In this document: positions 1 through 5,703 of the stretch, in pieces
Layout: every line of letters starts with the position of its first letter
Numbering within the stretch: the stretch's first letter is position 1
From: Clostridiaceae bacterium
GTDB lineage: Bacteria; Bacillota; Clostridia; Saccharofermentanales; UBA5734
Assembly: GCA_012511525.1 (NCBI GenBank)
Contig: JAAZFW010000359.1
Location: 1 to 6,399, forward strand
Length of the DNA stretch: 6,399 bases
Reading direction: 5' to 3'
Notes under the pieces: generated by a model
The model's database searches: none
What the model was told of the DNA's origin: nothing
Seen by the model: the letters and a program-made list of their open reading frames with translations, nothing else
Position numbers and translations under genes: made by a program

Positions 1-1760
1 CGCGCGCTGTCCCCGCGGACAAAGCGTTCCATGAGTTCCTCGCTGGAGATGTTGAGCGGAGAGCGGGAGATGTTGCGGAAGGTGATCCGGACCTCACCGG
101 CATCCGTTTCCAGGTTCACGTAGACGCAGGTCGCGGGCTGGGCGTACTTGCAGATGTTGCTCATCAGGTTATCGAAGACGCGCCACAGGTGGCGGCCGTC
201 GGCCAGCACCCGCACCGGTTCGTCCGGCTGGCTGAGGATCAGCTCGAGCTGGAGCTCTTCGAGCCGCTGGGCGTATTCGCCCGCCATCTGGGTGAGCAGC
301 ACCCCGATGTCGGCCGGTTCCGGATTGACCGTCAGGTTGCCGGTCGATGCCTTGGACGCCTCAACCAGGTCGTCGGTCAGCTTTTTAAGCCGGGCTGACT
401 GGCGGTCGAGCACATCGACATAGCCCTGGAGCTTTTCAGAAGGCAGCTCCTCCTGTTTGATCAGCCCGACATAGTTGATGATCGAGGTCAGCGGGGTCTT
501 CAGGTCATGCGAGACATTGGTGATCAGCTCCGTCTTGAAGCGTTCGCTTTTCATGCGCGCCTCGACCGCCCGGGAGAGGCCGCCCTGGATGCTGTTCAGG
601 CTGGCACCGAAGCGCTTGAAGTCCCACAGCATGCGGCTGGTGTCGACGGATCCGGCTAACTCGCCGGATGCGATCCGCTCGGCGCTCAGCTTGAGCTTTC
701 GCTGGTTGTGCGCGACCAGCAGCACCAGCGGCCCCAGCACCATGGCCTCCAGCAGGCCGAGCAGCAAACTGACGGGCGCACGCTCAGCCACGGCTGTCAG
801 CACATTGGCCAGAAAAACCGTTCCGACCACCAGCAGCACCTTCCAGACCCAGGGGATCTGGCGGATGCCCCGGCCGATCGCGCACAGGATCCGCCAGGCC
901 AGGCGCAGCAGCCAGAAGACGATGGTGTTGCTTAGCAGCGTGCCGGCCTTGATCCGGGCCGCGATGCTGAGCACATACCAGAGCAGGAGCAGGAAGTCGA
1001 CGATGGCAAGGATGGCTAGGAGCAGGATGACGACAATGTCGCTGAACCCGCCCGTGTAGTAAAATCGCGACATGGCCGAGCCCTGGATCGCGGCCAGCGC
1101 CAGGAAAAACGCGCTGAACAGATCGAACGGGATCCGGTCGGCCCGGTTGAGCACGATGCCCTCGTGGCCCTTGCGCCGGCCCACGCTGCAGAACAGGAAG
1201 ACCAGCAGGACCAAAAACAGCAGAATACCGAGTACGGTCAAGGTGATGAAGACAGCCTGCTGGCGCATGCTGGTGTCGACGAGGGACACGAGATAGCCCA
1301 TCGCGTCCTGGCGGTTCATGTCGGATTTGGCGTAGAGCGTGATGTTGTATTCGGCCTGGGCCACCCAGGTGGTTTCAGAACCCTGAGCGGTGCTGCTGGT
1401 CACGGGATGCGGATCGACACTCTGGCGCGCGGTGAAAGCGGTCAGCACGGGGACGGACTCGTCGTAATTGCTCCAGATCACTTGGTCGGCCGTGTCCCGA
1501 ATGGTGATCATGTAATTGGCCTGCCCGTAGCGGCTGGCAAGGTCCTGGCCCAGGGAAAAGTCCTGGGCCACCTGCTGGCCGTAACGGTACAGGTAGCTCT
1601 CGGCAACCTGCCGGCGCGCGATGTCCGCCGTCCCCGCCTGCAAACTGAAGGCGACGCCGGCAAACGCCATCGCTCCTGCCAGCAACGTGAGCAGGAGCAC
1701 GGCGGTGATCAGGAAAACAGCCGCGATCTTCGCGGGCAAGCTGTGTGTCAGATGTCTCAT
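1..1760 (-). CDS. Membrane sensor histidine kinase, C-terminus cut by window edge
   Basis: Sensor kinase of a two-component system, expected to autophosphorylate and pass phosphate to the regulator encoded just upstream. I translated it end to end without a stop: 586 complete residues are visible. It has a short cytoplasmic N-terminus, then TM1 at about 9-37, an extracytoplasmic loop at about 38-167, and TM2 at 168-190. Further hydrophobic segments lie at about 212-229, 241-267, 307-325 and 329-351. Arg/Lys-rich loops (GRRKG; ARIKAG to GRGIRQ) support a six-helix, N-in layout. A HAMP-like linker (about 352-400) precedes the H-box NVSHDLKTPL, with phospho-acceptor His418. The N-box DNLMSNICKY spans about 530-539 (Asn535 likely binds Mg-ATP). 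The usual DxGxG box is not visible; FRNIS...ERFVRGD follows instead. The G2 box lies beyond the edge. The ATG at 1760 overlaps the regulator stop as ATGA and has GGAGG 9 nt upstream. The family assignment is firm. The signal sensed is unknown. Confidence 0.95.
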   Translation of the reverse strand, partial: MRHLTHSLPAKIAAVFLITAVLLLTLLAGAMAFAGVAFSLQAGTADIARRQVAESYLYRYGQQVAQDFSLGQDLASRYGQANYMITIRDTADQVIWSNYDESVPVLTAFTARQSVDPHPVTSSTAQGSETTWVAQAEYNITLYAKSDMNRQDAMGYLVSLVDTSMRQQAVFITLTVLGILLFLVLLVFLFCSVGRRKGHEGIVLNRADRIPFDLFSAFFLALAAIQGSAMSRFYYTGGFSDIVVILLLAILAIVDFLLLLWYVLSIAARIKAGTLLSNTIVFWLLRLAWRILCAIGRGIRQIPWVWKVLLVVGTVFLANVLTAVAERAPVSLLLGLLEAMVLGPLVLLVAHNQRKLKLSAERIASGELAGSVDTSRMLWDFKRFGASLNSIQGGLSRAVEARMKSERFKTELITNVSHDLKTPLTSIINYVGLIKQEELPSEKLQGYVDVLDRQSARLKKLTDDLVEASKASTGNLTVNPEPADIGVLLTQMAGEYAQRLEELQLELILSQPDEPVRVLADGRHLWRVFDNLMSNICKYAQPATCVYVNLETDAGEVRITFRNISRSPLNISSEELMERFVRGDSA

Positions 1761-2464
1761 GGTCTCGTTCCTCCGTCCAGCTTGTAGCCCTGGGCCCAGA
1801 CCACCTTGAGCAGGCGCGGTTCCGCGGGGTTGATCTCGATCTTTTCACGCAGGTGGCGGATGTGCACGGCGATCGTGCTCTCGGCGCCGTAGGGTTCTCC
1901 GTTCCAGACCTTGCGATAGATGTCGCGGGGAGACAGCACTTCGCCGGGATGCTGCATCAGGAGCTTTAGTATCTCAAACTCCGTCGGGGTCAAACTGACC
2001 GGTTCGCCGTCCAGCAGGACCTGCTTGCCCCTGTCGTCGAGTTCCAGGCTGCCGACCGTATAGCGTGCGGGTGCGTCATCCCGGGCGGTGCGGCTGCCCA
2101 AGGTCAGGTAGCGGCGCAGCTGCGACTTGACGCGTGCCAGTACTTCGACCGGATTGAAGGGCTTGGTGACATAGTCGTCCGCCCCGATGTTCAGCCCCAG
2201 CACCTTGTCGGTGTCCTCGCTCTTGGCCGTCAGCAAGATGACCGGCACGTTGCAGGTCTCACGCAGCCTGGCCAGGGCCGTGATCCCGTCCATCTCGGGC
2301 ATCATGATGTCCAGAAGGATCAGGTGGATGTCGTTTTCGGCGGCCAGCCTGAGCGCTTCCCGGCCGGTCCGGGCCGAAAGGGTCGCGTAGCCTTCGGCTT
2401 GCAGGTAGATCTTCAGGGCGGAAACGATATCTGGCTCGTCGTCGCAAATCAGGATGTTGTGCAT
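1757..2464 (-). CDS. OmpR/PhoB-family response regulator
   Basis: DNA-binding response regulator, 235 aa, normal for the family, and partner of the kinase that follows. The receiver domain (about 1-118) shows the acidic pair Asp8/Asp9 in ICDDEPD, the phospho-acceptor Asp52 in LLDIMMPEMDG, Thr79 in ILLTAK and Lys101 in YVTKPF. A linker leads to a winged-helix DNA-binding domain (about 130-232), with SLTPTEFEILKLL, the recognition-helix region AESTIAVHIRHLREKIE and the C-terminal hairpin KVVWAQGYKL. An ATG in frame at 2518 would add 18 residues, but I chose the one at 2464. It has GGAGGA 7 nt upstream, and MHNILICDDEPD is the normal family N-terminus. The stop overlaps the kinase start by 4 nt, so translation is probably coupled. 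The general style resembles the VanR-like group of Firmicutes regulators, but nothing nearby points to glycopeptide resistance. Target genes are unknown; autoregulation is possible from the upstream repeats. Confidence 0.96.
   Translation of the reverse strand: MHNILICDDEPDIVSALKIYLQAEGYATLSARTGREALRLAAENDIHLILLDIMMPEMDGITALARLRETCNVPVILLTAKSEDTDKVLGLNIGADDYVTKPFNPVEVLARVKSQLRRYLTLGSRTARDDAPARYTVGSLELDDRGKQVLLDGEPVSLTPTEFEILKLLMQHPGEVLSPRDIYRKVWNGEPYGAESTIAVHIRHLREKIEINPAEPRLLKVVWAQGYKLDGGTRP
1770..1774 (-). promoter_or_regulatory. Ribosome binding site of the histidine kinase
   Basis: The minus strand reads GGAGG 9 nt before the ATG at 1760. It lies inside the last codons of the response regulator. 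Together with the ATGA overlap it fixes the kinase start and suggests translational coupling. Confidence 0.8.
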
Positions 2465-2471
2465 AGGTTTA

Positions 2472-2477
2472 TCCTCC
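2472..2477 (-). promoter_or_regulatory. Ribosome binding site that decides the regulator start
   Basis: The minus strand reads GGAGGA 7 nt before the ATG at 2464. The alternative ATG at 2516-2518 has no comparable site, and its extra 18 codons would cover the AT-rich intergenic and promoter region. This supports the 235-aa form. Confidence 0.85.
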
Positions 2478-2483
2478 GCCTTT

Positions 2484-2512
2484 ATTCTGCCCCAATCATT
2501 CTTAAGTTCCAA
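2484..2512 (-). promoter_or_regulatory. Candidate sigma-A-type promoter of the two-component operon
   Basis: On the minus strand TTGGAA (2512-2507) and CAGAAT (2489-2484) are separated by 17 nt. Each hexamer matches 4 of 6 bases of the TTGACA/TATAAT consensus. The site lies in the AT-rich gap between the terminator of the right operon and the regulator gene, where a promoter is needed. A weakness is that the transcript would begin at about 2477, right at the ribosome binding site. The true start may be further upstream, or the promoter may need activation. Confidence 0.3.
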
Positions 2513-2524
2513 TGGCACAAGTGA

Positions 2525-2541
2525 TTAAGATTGTTTTAAGA
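2525..2541 (-). promoter_or_regulatory. 11-bp-spaced direct repeat, possible response-regulator operator
   Basis: On the minus strand the hexamer TCTTAA occurs twice with a 5-nt gap (2541-2536 and 2530-2525), giving an exact 11-nt period. A looser CTTAA copy lies near 2501-2505, about two further helical turns away. OmpR/PhoB regulators typically bind direct repeats spaced by about one helical turn. The position, about 12 nt upstream of the candidate -35 box, suits an activator. That the neighbouring regulator binds here is inference. Confidence 0.35.
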
Positions 2542-2558
2542 AGATTGCCCGCACACCT

Positions 2559-2598
2559 GAAAAGGACCCGGAAGCCAACCAGCCTCCAGGTCCTTTTT
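2559..2598 (-). terminator. Intrinsic terminator after the DUF362 gene, bidirectional
   Basis: An interrupted hairpin has arms at about 2560-2575 and 2582-2597. AAAAGGACC pairs with GGTCCTTTT, followed inward by GGA/TCC and GC/GC with two single mismatches and a 6-nt loop. The minus-strand transcript ends in TTTTC, and the plus strand carries a T5 run (2594-2598) extended by CCTTT. It lies 21 nt after the DUF362 stop and upstream of the regulator promoter region, so it should separate the two transcription units. It could also stop plus-strand transcripts, though no plus-strand gene is seen. Confidence 0.85.
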
Positions 2599-2618
2599 CC
2601 TTTGCGCTCAGCTGATGC

Positions 2619-3716
2619 CTATTTCACCGTGACCAGCTTGTAGTCCTGGCTGCCCAGGCCGGCTTCCTCGAGCTTGTCGAGCTGGACAAACGGGTCTTTG
2701 CCGTGCAGTTGCTGGAAAAGGTGTCCGCTGCCGGAAAGCTCCATGCCCTGCGGTATGCCGACCGGGATCAGATCCTCGATCTTGATCGCGTCCAGCGAGG
2801 CGCGCTCGACCGCCACGATATCCGGCCCGGCCATGATCCCGATATCCGGCACCAGCGACGGGGTCGTCATGCCCCAGCAGTCGCACAGGGCCGTGATCGC
2901 CGTGAGGACGTTGATGTGGTAGATGTCCTCTGGGGCGAACGTGTCCAGGACCGTCCTGGTGCACAGGGCCATGCCAGTCTGGAAATCGGTGTAGTTGTGC
3001 GAGTCCAGCGTGATCGCGCCGGTCGGACAGATCTTGACGCAGTGCTGGCACAAGGTGCAGTGGTGGTAGTTAACTTCGTAGACGCCGTCTTTGCCAGGCT
3101 TGGAGAAACTGTTGGCGTCGTGGTTGCAGGCTGTGATGCATTTGCCGCAGTGGGTGCATTTGTCCGCGTCCCAGACGAGACCGCCCTCCAGGCCATGGAT
3201 CTCGTGGCGCGTCCGGTCCGTGACACAGCCCATGGCGATGTTCTTGCAGGCGCCGCCGAATCCGCAGGAACCGTGCCCCTTGACATGGGAAAAATTGATC
3301 AGGACATCGGCGTCGTGAACCAGGCCGGCGATGTCGACATGCCGGAAGGTCTTGTAGTCGAGCGGCTTGGTGTAATAATACTTGCCCAGGTGGCCGCAGC
3401 CTTCGAGGATGGGGCAGCCCAGATTGTGCTCGGTGTAGCCGCGCTGTTCCGGGTGGCGTCCCGCGACATAGTGGTCCGTGATAAACGGCTTGCCGCCGTG
3501 GCCAAGGACAAAATCGACCAGCTTGCGGACAAAGACAGGCGGGATCGTCGAATAGGAGACACCGGAGCCGACGTGCATCTTGATCGCGACCTGCTTGCCC
3601 TTGACGCGTTCGGCCAGGCCGCTGCGCTTGAGCAGACGCGCGAACTTTTCCGGCAGCGTCTGGCTGGCTTCGTATCGGGTATAGGCCATCGGGGCGAATA
3701 AGGCGGATTGGGTCAT
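2619..3716 (-). CDS. DUF362 protein with two [4Fe-4S] ferredoxin motifs
   Basis: Iron-sulfur protein of 365 aa with a DUF362 domain and an inserted dicluster ferredoxin segment. Visible DUF362 signatures are HVKGHGSCGFGG followed by ACKNIAMGC (about 144-164), CDCW (278-281) and DIGIMAGPDIVAVERAS (about 291-307). The ferredoxin part holds two CxxCxxCxxxC motifs: C187/C190/C193/C197 and C220/C223/C226/C230-P. These are expected to bind two [4Fe-4S] clusters. The cysteine ending the first motif is followed by Asn, not Pro. No signal peptide or membrane segment is seen, so it is probably cytoplasmic. I chose the ATG at 3716, 8 nt after an AGAGAGG site. A GTG at 3719 is also in frame, but only 5 nt from that site. 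The gene starts 28 nt after the glycoside hydrolase and precedes a terminator, so it is probably the last gene of that operon. The family's biochemical role is largely undefined. An electron-transfer or redox role is inference. Confidence 0.93.
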   Translation of the reverse strand: MTQSALFAPMAYTRYEASQTLPEKFARLLKRSGLAERVKGKQVAIKMHVGSGVSYSTIPPVFVRKLVDFVLGHGGKPFITDHYVAGRHPEQRGYTEHNLGCPILEGCGHLGKYYYTKPLDYKTFRHVDIAGLVHDADVLINFSHVKGHGSCGFGGACKNIAMGCVTDRTRHEIHGLEGGLVWDADKCTHCGKCITACNHDANSFSKPGKDGVYEVNYHHCTLCQHCVKICPTGAITLDSHNYTDFQTGMALCTRTVLDTFAPEDIYHINVLTAITALCDCWGMTTPSLVPDIGIMAGPDIVAVERASLDAIKIEDLIPVGIPQGMELSGSGHLFQQLHGKDPFVQLDKLEEAGLGSQDYKLVTVK

Positions 3717-3724
3717 CACAAATA

Positions 3725-3731
3725 CCTCTCT
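3725..3731 (-). promoter_or_regulatory. Ribosome binding site of the DUF362 gene in a purine-rich leader
   Basis: The minus strand reads AGAGAGG 8 nt before the ATG at 3716, within an almost unbroken purine run (about 3725-3741). The spacing favours this ATG over the GTG 3 nt earlier. Confidence 0.65.
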
Positions 3732-3744
3732 TCTTTTCTTCAGT

Positions 3745-5703
3745 TTAAGAATCGTTTGGTTCAGCGGCAGGAAGCGCCACCGGCCGGCCGTCTGCCTCGA
3801 ACAGCCAGCCTGTCGGGTTCAGGCGGATCGTACGGCCGTCCAGTTCGAGGCTGTGCGCCTCGCGGCTGCGGTTGACGGCAACCAGGACATGGCGGGGCTG
3901 ACCGGCATCCGCCAGGCCTTCATCAAGGCTGCGGCTCATGACGACGCAGTCGCCGTGCGCGTGCAGAATCGTCCAGTCCCCGCGCTGAAGTACCGCCCAT
4001 TCCCGGCGCAGGCGCCCCAGAGCGGCGAACCAGTCCTGCATCGCCCGGTTTTCCCGGCCCCAGGGGAAGGTGCGCCGGTTGAACGGGTCGCGATACCCTT
4101 CCATGGCCGTTTCGTCGCCGTAGTAAACGACAGGACAACCCGGGCTGGTCATCTGGAAAAGGACAGCCAGGCGCAGCAGGTCTTCGCCATGGGCGCGCTG
4201 CTCCGGCGTCAGGAACACCCGGGCCTGGATCTCGCGGCTGCCGGGATCCGGCGGTCCGGCCAGCGCGGTCAGGGCGCGCATCGTGTCGTGGCTGCTGATC
4301 AAGTTGAACGAGGCGGCCTGGGCGGCGGGCGGGTAATGTTCACGCAGCGTTTCCAGGAGATGATGCATCCGCTCGGCCGCGAACTGGCCGGACAGGAAGC
4401 CGATCAGGGCTTGCTGGAACGGGTAGCCCATCACGTGGTCGTGGGTGCGGCCGAACAGGAAATCGCGGTAGCTGCCGTAGCTGATCTTGTTGCTGGCATC
4501 CTCCCAGACTTCGCCAAGCAGAACGGCGTCTTCCCGCTCAGCCCGGACAGCCAGGCGAAGCTCCCTGAGGAAGCCGTCCGGCAGTTCGTCGGACACGTCC
4601 AGGCGCCAGCCCGACGCGCCCAGGCGCAGCCAATGGCGGGCAATCCCGTCCGGCCCGGTGATGTTCTCCCGGTAGGTCAGGTCGTGCTCGTTGACGCTGG
4701 GCAGATCGGGAAACCCCCACCAGGAATCGTAGAACAGCTGATCACCCTGGCGATGGAAGCCATACCAGCTGCCGTACGGCGAATAGCCGTTGCCGGTCGC
4801 CTCCTGCCAGGCGCCGGTCTCCGGGTATCGCCCGTACTTGTTGAAATAGCGGCTGTCCGCGCCGGTGTGGCTGAAAACGCCGTCGAGCAGGATACGGATG
4901 CCCCGCTCACGCGCCTCCCTGCAAAGCGCGACGAAATCTTCCTCGTCACCCAGCAAAGGGTCAACGCACTCGTAGTCGCCCGTGTCGTAGCGGTGGTTGG
5001 AGCGCGCCTTGAATATGGGGTTCAGGTAAAGGACCGTCACCCCGAGCCCTGCGAGGTAGTCAAGCTTCTCCCGGATACCCGCGAGCGAACCGCCGTAGAA
5101 ATCACAGGCGAGATAGCCGGTCTCCGGCTTGCCCGCGATATCGACCTCCTCGGACCAGTCAAGGTGGTAGATCCGTTCCGGCAGAGCATGGTCCTGGAAG
5201 CGCTGAGCAGAAAATGCCTGGTCGCGGTTGAAACGGTCCGGAAAGATCTGGTAGATGACAGCGCCGCTCAGCCAGTCCGGCACCGTGTAAGACGGATCAT
5301 AGACCGTAATCTGCCAGGCCGCCGGGCTGTGCGGCTCCCCCGGAAGATAGCGCGGTTTCGCCTGTCCGGGCAACCCTTCCCCGGCCAGGTCCTCGCGGTT
5401 GCAGGTGTAAAAGGTTTTGCCCTGGTCCGTTTCAATTTCGAACCAGTAGAAGAACAACCCGACATCCAGCGGCATGCGGATGGCTGTGCCGAAAAACAGG
5501 TTTGGCCCGTTTGGGTCCAGCTGCGCCAAACGGCAGCGGCTGGTCTCGAAAGAATACAGGCCATAGGCATAGACAAGGCTCACCCGGCGGATGGCCGCGC
5601 CCTCTGGCAGAATCTCCAGGCCAATCTGTACGGACGTCCCTGCCGGCACCGCCCCGAAGGGCTGCCGGTAGCGGGTGCGGCGGCTCTTATGAACCAGGTG
5701 CAT
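3745..5703 (-). CDS. GH13 alpha-glucan hydrolase (neopullulanase/cyclomaltodextrinase-like)
   Basis: Alpha-amylase superfamily enzyme, 652 aa, expected to hydrolyse alpha-1,4 (and possibly alpha-1,6) bonds in maltodextrin, cyclodextrin or glycogen. Residues 1-120 look like a CBM34-type N-terminal beta domain. The barrel begins near AVIYQIFPDRF (148-158). Further motifs are LNPIFKARSNHRYDTGDY (227-244), region I DGVFSH (274-279), region II GWRLDV with nucleophile Asp369, region III LLGEVW with acid/base Glu398, and region IV SSHDT with Asp473. YRDPFNRRTFPWG (537-549) and a C-terminal beta domain follow. The catalytic triad is intact. There is no signal peptide, so it probably acts in the cytoplasm on storage glucan or imported oligosaccharides. 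I chose the ATG at 5703: CGGAGG lies 4 nt upstream, and MHLVHKSRRTRYRQPFGAVP looks like a natural family start. An in-frame ATG at 5751 lacks a good ribosome site and would deepen the glgA overlap to 65 nt. The exact GH13 subfamily and specificity cannot be settled by eye. Confidence 0.95.
   Translation of the reverse strand: MHLVHKSRRTRYRQPFGAVPAGTSVQIGLEILPEGAAIRRVSLVYAYGLYSFETSRCRLAQLDPNGPNLFFGTAIRMPLDVGLFFYWFEIETDQGKTFYTCNREDLAGEGLPGQAKPRYLPGEPHSPAAWQITVYDPSYTVPDWLSGAVIYQIFPDRFNRDQAFSAQRFQDHALPERIYHLDWSEEVDIAGKPETGYLACDFYGGSLAGIREKLDYLAGLGVTVLYLNPIFKARSNHRYDTGDYECVDPLLGDEEDFVALCREARERGIRILLDGVFSHTGADSRYFNKYGRYPETGAWQEATGNGYSPYGSWYGFHRQGDQLFYDSWWGFPDLPSVNEHDLTYRENITGPDGIARHWLRLGASGWRLDVSDELPDGFLRELRLAVRAEREDAVLLGEVWEDASNKISYGSYRDFLFGRTHDHVMGYPFQQALIGFLSGQFAAERMHHLLETLREHYPPAAQAASFNLISSHDTMRALTALAGPPDPGSREIQARVFLTPEQRAHGEDLLRLAVLFQMTSPGCPVVYYGDETAMEGYRDPFNRRTFPWGRENRAMQDWFAALGRLRREWAVLQRGDWTILHAHGDCVVMSRSLDEGLADAGQPRHVLVAVNRSREAHSLELDGRTIRLNPTGWLFEADGRPVALPAAEPNDS

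Noticed and set aside
1..1760. A possible frameshift or pseudogene in the kinase, because the gene is cut by the edge
   Set aside because: Translating all 586 visible codons gave no stop and continuous domain order, so only the window edge truncates it.
1164..1787. A 207-codon plus-strand frame opposite the kinase N-terminal half
   Set aside because: It is in codon register with the kinase, which translates as clean membrane helices on the minus strand. The plus-strand protein is of low complexity and has no domain.
1375..1848. A 157-codon minus-strand frame spanning the regulator-kinase junction
   Set aside because: It runs out of frame through two well-supported genes and has Arg/Pro-rich composition typical of a shifted frame in GC-rich DNA.
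2465..2518. An 18-residue N-terminal extension of the response regulator
   Set aside because: The family starts at the residues equivalent to MHNILICDDE. A near-ideal ribosome site precedes the ATG at 2464, and the extension would cover the candidate promoter.
2703..3701. A 332-codon open frame on the plus strand, opposite the DUF362 gene
   Set aside because: It is likewise in codon register with the real gene and is explained by avoidance of TTA, CTA and TCA codons. The minus strand holds clear cysteine motifs and DUF362 signatures.
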